Shown here: positions 1-7,437 of the stretch, in pieces
Layout of the letters: each line of letters opens with the position of its first letter
Numbering within the stretch: position 1 is the stretch's first letter
Source of the DNA: Ruminococcus sp. XPD3002
GTDB lineage: Bacteria; Bacillota; Clostridia; Oscillospirales; Ruminococcaceae
Direction: 5' to 3'
Length of the DNA stretch: 64,000 nucleotides
Assembly (NCBI GenBank): GCA_900119535.1
Contig: FPJT01000004.1
Span: 230,360 to 294,359 of the forward strand
Program-made: the position numbers and the translations under genes
The notes under the pieces: model-generated
What the model saw: the letters and a program-made list of their open reading frames with translations, nothing else
What the model was told of the DNA's origin: nothing
Databases searched by the model: none

Positions 1-941
1 AAAACACCCTGGAATTCATTGGGAGCATTAGTCTTGTCATAAAGTCCGTACTCCTCTGCGACAGTCATTGATTCCGTATCAAATCTGCCTGCGCCGTGAC
101 GTGTAAAGAACGACCTTGTAACATAGCAGACTTCTGCATCACGCTTTCCGAGCCTGTCAAGTATAGCGCGTATATTCTTCATACCTGTATCCGAGGGAGT
201 CAGGTTTGGAAAATAATCCATTCTGTTCTGATCGAGCATAAGTCCCTGTGCTCCCTCGAATACAGCGGTATCGTATTCCTCGACTATCTGTTCATCGGTA
301 TCGTAACACATTGCAGCCATAGCGTACAGATCGTCGAGATAATTTTCTGTCAGCATCTCATTTTTCAGTATATCCATCAATTCTGCTTTTGCAGTGCCTG
401 TGATCCCCAGTTCTTCGGCACGCTTCATGCAGTACCCCACATTAATTTTATTTATCTCACCCTTTAAAGTACCCCTGTCCGCTTTCAGCACATAGTCATA
501 GTCCAGACCGTATCTCTTGTCACGATTGCGGACGATAGTCTCGAATATTCCAACTCCGCAACTGCCGTGACGGTTGTTTCCTCGAATCGTTTCAGCGAAC
601 TGATTCAGCAGCATATCGCAGGGAAGAGTTACCTTGCATCGTCTGTCGATGAAGATATTTCCTGTATCATTTCCGAGTGGATCCAGTTCCTTTGAAAAAA
701 GCATGGGGTTAAGGATGAAATACTCGGAAAGATAGGTATCTGCACCTGCAAAGCTGCCGGAGCCTATATGGGAGAAGATATGCCTTTTTCCATCGGCTGT
801 GCAGACAGTATGGCCTGCCTGCGCTCCGCCGTTGCTCCTGATATTAATAACGCTGTCACTTGTGCGGCAGAAAAAGTCTGTCATAAGTCCTTTCCCCTCG
901 TCGCCGAAATTTGCTCCTATGACCGAATATGCTTTTTTCAT
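1..941 (-). CDS. Divergent adenylosuccinate synthetase-like protein (partial, C-terminus outside window)
   Basis: Resembles PurA, which joins IMP and aspartate using GTP. About 313 residues are visible from the ATG at 941. They carry a PurA-type P-loop (VIGANFGDEGKG, residues 7-18), GGAQAGHT (39-46, cf. GGHNAGHT in PurA), a FEGAQG motif followed by an aspartate and a later TRHGAGRF segment (cf. STRVGAGPF). The catalytic Asp and His of the first two motifs are kept. The middle of the protein is shorter and more divergent than housekeeping PurA. The start is set by GAGGTGATGAT just upstream; the stop of the VWA gene lies 9 nt before it, so the two are surely cotranscribed. The operon context argues against a plain purine-synthesis role. 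It could make a modified nucleotide or adenylosuccinate-like product; the product is unknown. Confidence 0.72.
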   Translation of the reverse strand, partial: MKKAYSVIGANFGDEGKGLMTDFFCRTSDSVINIRSNGGAQAGHTVCTADGKRHIFSHIGSGSFAGADTYLSEYFILNPMLFSKELDPLGNDTGNIFIDRRCKVTLPCDMLLNQFAETIRGNNRHGSCGVGIFETIVRNRDKRYGLDYDYVLKADRGTLKGEINKINVGYCMKRAEELGITGTAKAELMDILKNEMLTENYLDDLYAMAAMCYDTDEQIVEEYDTAVFEGAQGLMLDQNRMDYFPNLTPSDTGMKNIRAILDRLGKRDAEVCYVTRSFFTRHGAGRFDTESMTVAEEYGLYDKTNAPNEFQGV

Positions 942-950
942 ATCATCACC

Positions 951-1859
951 TCAGAATCTGATAATGCTGTTCAGTGCTCCCCTTTTCTGTGTCGGAAGAC
1001 CGCCGAGAGCGTTCCTTACAGCAAGCTGTGTATCGCCGTCCCACGAATTGATTATATCCTCTGTTTCTCTTCCTGCAACGCTTTCAAGGAGCGATACAAT
1101 TATCTCGGGTATAGCGTTTACATCCGTTACGGCGATAGCTCTTTCACCCATGAGTTCACGCCACTTAGGCAGCTTTACAGTGCTTTCGCTTCGTCTGTCC
1201 ATAACCATAAGGTGGAAAACATCGTAACGTCTGCTGACCTGTGCAAGCAATGCCTCTGTATCGATATCCTCCTTTACATAGTCGCCGAACACCTTTTCTA
1301 TCTCTTTTGCAAGCAGTTTTTCGGGGAATCCGTCATCGCCCAGTGTGAATATGATGCCTTTCTGCTGACGCTTTTCCCATGCATCTGTTTTTGTCTTGTT
1401 TGCCGCAAGATACCATACCAGCGGATAGCTCTCGAAGTTGTTTCCGCCGCCGCCGCGCTCGAACCACAGTTCTGTAAGCTGGCTTGCGATACGAATATCC
1501 GATTCAAACTGTGTTACCTGCAAAGGTGAACGGTCGCATCTTGAATCACCTACGGCGCAGAACATTATCTGCGGACCTTCAACAGGCTGGCGTTCAATTA
1601 TATCCTTGACCATTTCACCGAGACGCTTTGCTGTTACATCCAGAAGATCGCTCATCGAACCTGTAACGTCAAGACCTATTATAATAGGCGTAGTTACGGG
1701 GTGATCTGCCGAATCAAAGCTTTCTCTGACTTTAATGTACTTCGGATCATACTTCTTGTCTATCTTCGTTGCATTGTAGATGTCGTTAACTCGTTTGCCG
1801 CTGATCTTTGCAGATGAGTATTTTTTCCAATCTGCTGAACTCCATGAACCGTATCCCAT
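951..1859 (-). CDS. VWA-domain protein (TerY-like)
   Basis: 302 residues with one von Willebrand A domain starting near residue 58. The metal-ion-dependent adhesion site is visible as DVTGS (D64, T66, S68), a DxTxS form of the usual DxSxS; GGGGNNFES and GDDG follow and probably supply the other metal ligands. No signal peptide or membrane segment is present, so it should be cytosolic, as TerY-type VWA proteins are. Such proteins usually act as metal-dependent protein-protein scaffolds. It is the middle gene of a three-gene operon, 78 nt downstream of the J-domain gene and 9 nt upstream of the PurA-like gene. The start ATG follows an AGGAGG site. Function beyond scaffold is not evident. Confidence 0.8.
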   Translation of the reverse strand: MGYGSWSSADWKKYSSAKISGKRVNDIYNATKIDKKYDPKYIKVRESFDSADHPVTTPIIIGLDVTGSMSDLLDVTAKRLGEMVKDIIERQPVEGPQIMFCAVGDSRCDRSPLQVTQFESDIRIASQLTELWFERGGGGNNFESYPLVWYLAANKTKTDAWEKRQQKGIIFTLGDDGFPEKLLAKEIEKVFGDYVKEDIDTEALLAQVSRRYDVFHLMVMDRRSESTVKLPKWRELMGERAIAVTDVNAIPEIIVSLLESVAGRETEDIINSWDGDTQLAVRNALGGLPTQKRGALNSIIRF

Positions 1860-1937
1860 AATAGTACCTCCTAAAGTATTAAAATTTTATTTTCAGCCTG
1901 TGAGTATTTCCGGAGTCTGTCTGTTTGCAGTCCTCTG

Positions 1938-2915
1938 TTAAACCGACTCTGAAATATCAGGCAGTCTGACGTTCATATGTGTGAATTTTCTTCCGCCGAA
2001 GCCGTCGGTTATCACTTGTTCCCATTTCTCCATTTCTTCAAATGCCGAACTGCTGCATACGCTCTCAGCGTAATCGATAACAGCCTTTGGTGCATCATCG
2101 GGAAGTATGCGTCTCGCGATCGCTTTAACACATTCAAGGTCGGTGATATGACGTGCAGTGCCGTCGGTCTTTGTAAGAGATGAAAGACAAGCATATACTG
2201 CGGACTGTGCTCCTATCATCCTGCTTCCTTCCCTTGCTGCGAACCACCAGCCTCCGCCGACTCTTACAGTATGCTCGGCAGGATCGATAAAGAGATTTTC
2301 CTCTGCGAGACAGTTCCAGACTATCCCTCTTGCCTCGGCATAACAGCAAATACCAAGAAGCCTTGATATTATCCATGCTGCGTGACGGCTGTCCAGCTTT
2401 CCGCCGTAGAAATCAAGAACCCGTGACAGAGGAAGTTCACCTTTGCGTTTGCATGTCTCTACGAGAAGTCCCTCTTCTGTGTCGATGACCTTTGTTACAA
2501 AAGGCAGGAACACTTCAGCCTGTGCAAGAATCTGCTGCGGAAGATACTCCCTGAAGAACAGGTCTGTCCTTGCTTCGGAACGGGTAAAGCAGTCGGCGAG
2601 ATCGTCTTTTATAAGGAGCCAGACTGCATTTTCGCCGACGTACTCAACTCCGTATTCCTGTGTGACAGCCATGAGATACTTGATCCCGATCACCTGACTT
2701 CCGCATCGGAACAGCTTTTCCTGAAGGCTGTGAGCTTTTTTCAGCTTGCCGAACATTTCGTTTATTACTGCCGAAGCTTCGGGAGCTCTCGGATCGCTGC
2801 ATCTGTCAGGGTGATATTTCAGCATCAGAGCCATATATATCGGCTGAGCGAGTGAAATATCCTCTGGGAAAATATCAATGCAGCATTTGCATTTCAGAAT
2901 ATCGGATATATCCAT
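1938..2915 (-). CDS. J-domain protein with kinase-like C-terminal half
   Basis: 325 residues. The N-terminus has a short J-like segment with the HPD triad (residues 35-37, KYHPDR), the motif by which J-proteins stimulate DnaK ATPase. The rest resembles a degenerate protein-kinase fold: residues after about 190 contain VWNCLAEENLFID, in the place of a catalytic loop (HGDLxxxNILID-like), and VRVGGGWW in the place of the metal-binding loop. The catalytic Asp is not obvious, so it may be a pseudokinase. It opens the operon with the VWA and PurA-like genes and is divergent from the NrtR-like regulator. Start: ATG at 2915 behind AAGGAGGG. The J domain is well supported; the kinase-like part is inference from weak motifs. 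Confidence 0.65.
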   Translation of the reverse strand: MDISDILKCKCCIDIFPEDISLAQPIYMALMLKYHPDRCSDPRAPEASAVINEMFGKLKKAHSLQEKLFRCGSQVIGIKYLMAVTQEYGVEYVGENAVWLLIKDDLADCFTRSEARTDLFFREYLPQQILAQAEVFLPFVTKVIDTEEGLLVETCKRKGELPLSRVLDFYGGKLDSRHAAWIISRLLGICCYAEARGIVWNCLAEENLFIDPAEHTVRVGGGWWFAAREGSRMIGAQSAVYACLSSLTKTDGTARHITDLECVKAIARRILPDDAPKAVIDYAESVCSSSAFEEMEKWEQVITDGFGGRKFTHMNVRLPDISESV

Positions 2916-2943
2916 ATCAACTTCCCTCCTTGTGATAGAATCA

Positions 2944-3140
2944 AAATGATATTAACGACACTTAAAAAATAAAGCTCTCGAATTAATATCCTTTTGTTAT
3001 TATCATAATAACATTATCAGAACGATTTGTCAATAGCTGTAAAGCGGTTTCTGCGTTATCCACAATCAGATAATATCAGAAAGATATTATCTATGTGCAT
3101 AGTCTACAAAAACCAGATACATATTGACAGAAGGGCGGAA
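2944..3140. promoter_or_regulatory. Divergent control region with two palindromic operators
   Basis: This spacer separates the J-domain operon (leftward) from the NrtR-like gene (rightward). Two perfect inverted repeats are visible. The first, 3068-3092, has arms AGATAATATC and GATATTATCT around a 5-nt spacer. The second, 2996-3012, has arms GTTATTAT and ATAATAAC around one base. A further half site, GATATTATC, lies just before the regulator's ribosome binding site. Placement suggests binding by the neighbouring regulator and control of both directions. That NrtR itself binds here is inference. Confidence 0.6.
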
Positions 3141-3181
3141 TGTATGTTATTATTAAACAGATATTATCATTGGAGGTCCCT

Positions 3182-3991
3182 ATGGATTACGATATAACAA
3201 AATATGACAGACCGTCGGTAGCTGCCGATATTGTGGTATTTACCGTCCGCAAAGGCGAAAGCGAAAGTTATCGTCACCTTTCAAAACCCGTTCTTTCTGT
3301 CCTTCTTGTAAGGCGTACCGAAGAACCGTTTGAGAATATGCTCGCTCTCCCGGGCGGATTCTGCTGCCGCGAGGAAACTATCGAGGAAACCGCTTTCCGA
3401 AAGCTTAAAGAGAAAACAGGTGTTGACAGTCCGCCGCTTTCACTGCTGTGCAACCTTTCAAAGCTCGGAAGAGATCCACGAGGCTGGATAATCTCCTGCT
3501 GCTACTGGACCGTAATAGAGTACAACAAAGCCACTAAAGACAAAAATGCGGAATGGTATGAGGTAACGCTGAAAGAGTCCGACGGAAAACACACGCTTAT
3601 ACTTACCGATGACAGCGGAAAAGAGTATATCTCCGAGGTAAGGATCAATAATCCCAACGAGCTGTATAACCAGTCCGCAGAAGCAGAGATACCGCGAAAC
3701 AGCCTTGCTTTTGACCATGCAGAGATTATAGTAAACGCACTTCTTAAGCTCCGCAGCAGTCTTGAAAAGCCTTATGCCGCTTTCAGACTTCTGCCCGAAA
3801 AATTCACTCTTACAGATCTGCAGCAGGTCTATGAAGCTATCCTCGACAAGAAACTGATAATGGCAAATTTCAGAAGGAAAATCGCTCCATACGTTCAGGA
3901 AACAGGCGGAATAGAAGGCGGTGCAGGTCATCGTCCTTCAAAGCTTTTCACCAAAAAGGAAGCCGCTCACGATAATGATACTTCTCTCTGA
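3182..3991 (+). CDS. NrtR-family Nudix/winged-helix transcriptional regulator
   Basis: 269 residues: an N-terminal Nudix domain (about 12-150) and the C-terminal winged helix typical of NrtR (about 215-260, with FTLTDLQQVYEAIL and NFRRKI). NrtR proteins are repressors that sense ADP-ribose or related NAD metabolites through a catalytically dead Nudix fold. The Nudix box agrees with loss of catalysis: the consensus REUxEExGU reads RKLKEKTGV (73-81), with two catalytic Glu replaced by Lys. An upstream in-frame ATG at 3140 lacks a ribosome binding site; the ATG at 3182 follows GGAGGT. The gene faces away from the J-domain/VWA/PurA-like operon across palindromic operators, which makes that operon its likely target. 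No NAD-biosynthesis gene is visible nearby. Confidence 0.82.
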   Translation: MDYDITKYDRPSVAADIVVFTVRKGESESYRHLSKPVLSVLLVRRTEEPFENMLALPGGFCCREETIEETAFRKLKEKTGVDSPPLSLLCNLSKLGRDPRGWIISCCYWTVIEYNKATKDKNAEWYEVTLKESDGKHTLILTDDSGKEYISEVRINNPNELYNQSAEAEIPRNSLAFDHAEIIVNALLKLRSSLEKPYAAFRLLPEKFTLTDLQQVYEAILDKKLIMANFRRKIAPYVQETGGIEGGAGHRPSKLFTKKEAAHDNDTSL

Positions 3992-4052
3992 GCAGAAGAT
4001 AGCATTTAGAAGTATGTGTATAACAGCCGTCAGCTTCAATTAACGAAAAAAA

Positions 4053-4076
4053 TACCGAGTCTTTCAGACTCGGTAT
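4053..4076. repeat. Left copy of duplicated terminator hairpin flanking repeat element A
   Basis: A 24-bp self-complementary sequence (ACCGAGTCT / AGACTCGGT arms) occurs here and again, identically, at 4311-4334, on either side of the repeat element. The left copy keeps an A-run on its left, so it would terminate leftward transcription. The right copy keeps a T-run on its right. Together they look like one bidirectional terminator split and duplicated by an insertion. Confidence 0.75.
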
Positions 4077-4310
4077 AGCTTGTAAAAAAAGTATGTATTC
4101 ATCAGGGAACGCCCTCTCTTGCAGGGCGTTCCCTCTTTCAAAACAGTCCACCGGACTGTTTTGAAATTCACCCTTTGCGGAGCGCTTATAAGGCTATATG
4201 TGGGGCTTTGCCCCACACCCCACCAAAGGCTCTACCTTTGGAATCCGCTAAAGGGATAGAATCCCTTTAGAATCCCCGAATTAATGATTTCTGGCTTTTT
4301 TGACACTCTC
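4077..4310 (-). repeat. Interspersed repeat, family 1, copy A
   Basis: A 234-bp element built of consecutive hairpins: one with GGGAACGCCC arms, one with AAAACAGTCC arms, one around GGGGCTTTGCCCC, and two on the CCAAAGG and AAAGGGAT stems. The ends carry GTCAAAAAAG-like sequence in opposite orientation (the left end is degenerate here). Related copies lie at 13524-13756, 20612-20902, 22521-22732 and 57031-57224. It has no ORF and is likely a non-autonomous mobile element. It sits between the convergent ends of the NrtR-like and acyl-CoA synthetase genes. Confidence 0.85.
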
Positions 4311-4334
4311 TACCGAGTCTTTCAGACTCGGTAT
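4311..4334 (+). terminator. Right copy of duplicated terminator hairpin
   Basis: Identical to 4053-4076 and followed by a short T-run (TTTTTAT), so it works best for rightward transcription from the NrtR-like gene. See the left copy for the duplication. Confidence 0.7.
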
Positions 4335-4345
4335 TTTTATAATCA

Positions 4346-6697
4346 TCATTTCTGATACTTTGCCTTATCCATTTCACGGATAGCTGCACGGCGTATCTTG
4401 CCGCTTCCTACTGTCTTAGGAAGTTCATCCACGAACTCTACTACACGGGGATACTTGTAAGGTGCAGTACCGTTCTTGACGTAGTCCTTTATCTCCTTTA
4501 CGAGTTCCTCTGAAGGAGTCTTATCCTTTGTGAGAACGATAGTAGCCTTTACCACCTGTCCTCTTATCTCATCGGGAACACCTGTTACCGCACATTCAAG
4601 TACGTAAGGAAGCTCCATAAGTACGCTCTCTATCTCGAATGGTCCTATGCGGTAGCCAGAGGACTTGATAACGTCATCAACACGTCCGACGTACCAGAAA
4701 TATCCGTCCTCATCTACCCATGCAGTGTCACCTGTATGGTAGTAACCGTCACGCCATGTCTCGGCAGTATTTTCCTCGTCGCCGTAATAGCAGAGTGCAA
4801 GTCCGGGAACGCCGTAACCCTTTGCGCTGTCATCCATGAGCTTTATGCATATTTCACCTGTTTCGCCGACTTCTGCGGGAGTGCCGTCGGGGAGAAGGAC
4901 CTTTACATCGTACTGCGGATTCGGCTTACCCATGCTTCCGGGCTTAGGCTCCATACCCACAACGTTTGCGATAGACAGTGTGGTCTCGGTCTGACCGAAT
5001 CCCTCCATGAGCTTGATTCCTGTTGCTTTGTAGAACTGATGGAATACCTCGGGGTTGAGAGCTTCACCTGCTATACATGCATATTTCAGTGATGAGAGGT
5101 CGTACTTCGAGAGGTCCTCCTTGATGAAGAAGCGGTACATTGTAGGAGGCGCACAGAATGATGTGATATTGTACTTCTTGAACATTGGAAGTATATCGTC
5201 TGCGTGGAAACGGTCGAAGTCGTAAACGAACACGGCAGCTTCACACATCCACTGTCCGTAAAGCTTGCCCCAGAGAGCCTTGCCCCAGCCTGTATCAGAG
5301 ATAGTGAAGTGAAGTCCGTTAGGATCGGCATTCTGCCAGTAACGTGCAGTTACGTAGTGACCGAGAGGATACTGATAGCTGTGGAGAACAAGCTTAGGAT
5401 TGCCCGATGTACCCGAGCTGAAGAATATCAGCATAGGATCTGTTCCGCAGGGAGTATCTGCTGTACGCTCGAAATGAGTGCTGTATGCTGGAAGCTCGGC
5501 GTTGAAATCATGCCAGCCTTCACGCTGACCGTTAACAAGTACCTTTGTTTTAAGTGTGGGAGAAGCTGCACATGCAAGATCCACCTCGTCAGCAACATCA
5601 CCGTCGGCAGTGCAGACGATAGCTGATACCTCAGCGGAATTGAAGCGGTACTCGAAATCGTGCTTCTTGAGCATGTTTGATGCAGGGATAACAAGTGCGC
5701 CGATGCGGTGAAGTGCAATTATAGAGAACCAGAACTGATAGTGACGCTTCAGCACAAGCATTACACGGTCGCCCTTCTTGATGCCGAGTGACTTGAAGTA
5801 GTTTGCAGTCTGGCATGAGTATTTCTTGATATCCTTGAATGTGAATGTACGCTCGTTCTTGTTGACATCCACATAGATCATTGCGGTCTTATCAGGACAT
5901 TTTTCAGCCATTGCATCAACTATATCGTATGCGAAGTTGAACTCGTCCTGCTTCTCAAAGTTTACTGCGCTGAGTACGCCGTTGTCATTGGTCTCGCACT
6001 TGACGAACTTCTCAGCAACAGGATGAAGAAGGCCTGCTTTGTCCACATTTGTGATGTGATGCTCTGCAACCTGTTCGTGGTACTCGGACATTCCTGTAGC
6101 ACCCTTCGGAGGCATAACGAATGCATATATCTCGCAGTCCTCTCCGCCGAGAGCAACTTCATCATGAGGCATCGAGCTGTCATAGTAGATACAGTCTCCC
6201 TCGTGGAGTATCTCTGTATGAGAACCGACTGTCATACGGAGTGTACCCTTGAGAACTATATCCATTTCCTGACCTGCATGGCTTGCCATATGCAGAGGCT
6301 GTGAAAGTGCTTCCTCGGAATAAGGGATAACTACGTGGAAAGGCTCAACGGACTTGTTCTTGAACTTTGCAGCAAGGCGGTTATAGGTGAAGCCCTTTCT
6401 TCTTACGATTGGAACTCCCTCGCCCTTTCTTGTGACAGTATAACTGCTCAGCTCGGGACTGCTTCCCTCCATAAGGTCTGTTATCTCAACGCGGAAAGCG
6501 TTTGCGCATTTATAAATGAAAGTGAAGCTGAAGTCCTGCTCGCCAGCTTCGAGCTTCTTATACTCATCTACCGAATAATCTGTGATCTTTGCCATTTCCT
6601 GTACTGATATGCCGAGGTCTTCACGCAGACTTGCGATTCGCTCTGCGACCTCTTTTATTCTGTTCTCTGCATTCTGTAAATTCTTCATGTCGCTCAT
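4346..6697 (-). CDS. HTH-cupin-AMP-binding acyl-CoA synthetase
   Basis: 783 residues in three parts: an XRE-type helix-turn-helix (about 15-70), a cupin (about 110-195) and a full ANL-superfamily acyl-CoA synthetase (about 245-780). The synthetase activates a carboxylic acid with ATP and joins it to CoA. Its motifs are complete: FFSSGTSGNPK (P-loop), GFGQTETT, YHTGDTAW, GRVDDVIKSSGYRIGPFE and the C-terminal catalytic Lys in GSGKIRR. It is closest in style to the medium-chain/acetyl-CoA synthetase-like group. The gene has its own sigma-A promoter and a T-box leader, so an amino-acid shortage raises expression. Rumen cellulolytic cocci use branched-chain and phenyl-substituted acids to make amino acids, so the substrate may be such an acid (inference). 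Start: ATG behind AAAGGAGAG. Confidence 0.85.
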   Translation of the reverse strand: MSDMKNLQNAENRIKEVAERIASLREDLGISVQEMAKITDYSVDEYKKLEAGEQDFSFTFIYKCANAFRVEITDLMEGSSPELSSYTVTRKGEGVPIVRRKGFTYNRLAAKFKNKSVEPFHVVIPYSEEALSQPLHMASHAGQEMDIVLKGTLRMTVGSHTEILHEGDCIYYDSSMPHDEVALGGEDCEIYAFVMPPKGATGMSEYHEQVAEHHITNVDKAGLLHPVAEKFVKCETNDNGVLSAVNFEKQDEFNFAYDIVDAMAEKCPDKTAMIYVDVNKNERTFTFKDIKKYSCQTANYFKSLGIKKGDRVMLVLKRHYQFWFSIIALHRIGALVIPASNMLKKHDFEYRFNSAEVSAIVCTADGDVADEVDLACAASPTLKTKVLVNGQREGWHDFNAELPAYSTHFERTADTPCGTDPMLIFFSSGTSGNPKLVLHSYQYPLGHYVTARYWQNADPNGLHFTISDTGWGKALWGKLYGQWMCEAAVFVYDFDRFHADDILPMFKKYNITSFCAPPTMYRFFIKEDLSKYDLSSLKYACIAGEALNPEVFHQFYKATGIKLMEGFGQTETTLSIANVVGMEPKPGSMGKPNPQYDVKVLLPDGTPAEVGETGEICIKLMDDSAKGYGVPGLALCYYGDEENTAETWRDGYYHTGDTAWVDEDGYFWYVGRVDDVIKSSGYRIGPFEIESVLMELPYVLECAVTGVPDEIRGQVVKATIVLTKDKTPSEELVKEIKDYVKNGTAPYKYPRVVEFVDELPKTVGSGKIRRAAIREMDKAKYQK

Positions 6698-6999
6698 AAT
6701 TATCTCTCCTTTTCAATTATTTTGGAAAATAAAAAAACTCGTCTCAAAGAATAAACTTTGAGACGAGTATCAATTACTTGATTACCCGCGGTACCACTCA
6801 AATTGTGCCGCTATTGCGTAACACCACTTCAGGTTCCGACAAACCCTATTCATTGACGCAGAATCACGGAAGCGCTTACTGAACTTTTCAGCACTTCGGC
6901 TCAGAAGGGATACATAGCATTGCTTATCACCGACTCACACCGACCGTCGGCTCTCTGTAGACATTGGCAATTCTCTGCGTGTCTTCCTCACAGCTCTTG
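6698..6999 (-). promoter_or_regulatory. T-box riboswitch upstream of the acyl-CoA synthetase
   Basis: The minus-strand leader of about 300 nt has the T-box signature TGAGTGGTACCGCGGG (complement of 6784-6799), an upstream Stem I with the conserved AGAGAG and GGTGTGA stretches (complement of about 6930-6960), and an intrinsic terminator. The UGGU of the T-box would pair with a tRNA whose discriminator base is A. Base pairing around AAUUGC/GCAAU places the specifier loop within GCUAUGUAUCC, but the specifier codon cannot be assigned with confidence. Confidence 0.9.
6731..6768 (-). terminator. T-box attenuator terminator
   Basis: A perfect 13-bp stem (6737-6749 with 6756-6768, arms ACTCGTCTCAAAG and its complement) is followed on the minus strand by seven T. 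It forms when the cognate tRNA is charged and stops transcription before the acyl-CoA synthetase gene. Confidence 0.92.
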
Positions 7000-7005
7000 T
7001 TTTGG

Positions 7006-7034
7006 ATTATAACACATCATAATCGATTTGTCAA
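7006..7034 (-). promoter_or_regulatory. Sigma-A promoter of the T-box transcript
   Basis: On the minus strand, TTGACA (complement of 7029-7034), a 17-nt spacer and TATAAT (complement of 7006-7011). It is a full consensus match placed just before the T-box leader. Confidence 0.9.
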
Positions 7035-7148
7035 CCCCTTTTGAAAAATTTCCCTGAAAAATTTTTCATGCAGTATTTACGTATGATAAGGCACAGAAAA
7101 TCGCACCGGCCTCAGCCGATGCGATATCTGATCTGTCCGACCTTAATA

Positions 7149-7304
7149 CTGATCCCCTGAACAACAGCAGACATATCTGACGACATAAATCCCGTCTGTC
7201 TGCGTTATCCTTCTTGCCGTGCGTAAGCACGCCTGTGTCGTCTGCCTTGACAGACAGAATTTCTGTTTGTCAACTTTGTCTGCTAACGTTCAGAGGATCA
7301 GTAT
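7149..7304. repeat. Long inverted-repeat structure in a gene-free gap
   Basis: The 403-bp gap 7035-7437 holds no gene. Its main content is an imperfect long inverted repeat: ACTGATCC...CAGCAGAC near 7149-7173 and its complement near 7278-7302. Inside are smaller hairpins (CGTGC/GCACG near 7217-7230 and GACAGACAGAA). It may terminate the hybrid regulator gene or be a small palindromic repeat; no other copy is seen in the window. Confidence 0.6.
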
Positions 7305-7437
7305 AGGAAACCTTCGGAATCAAAGGAATCATTTTCCGAAGCCCGAACACGGCATATATGTGCAGTATACTGTATCGTGTCCCCTGTAATAATGATATAC
7401 CAAAATCGGTCGGCAGTAAATATTCTTTTATCTCATT

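Noticed and set aside
1-941. PurZ-type enzyme for 2-aminoadenine DNA
   Set aside because: The catalytic Asp of PurA is kept (GDEGKG), unlike the replacement known in PurZ, and no phage replication genes are near.
768-1529. Plus-strand reading frame of 253 codons opposite the VWA gene
   Set aside because: It is Cys-rich without a domain and lies opposite two well-supported minus-strand genes.
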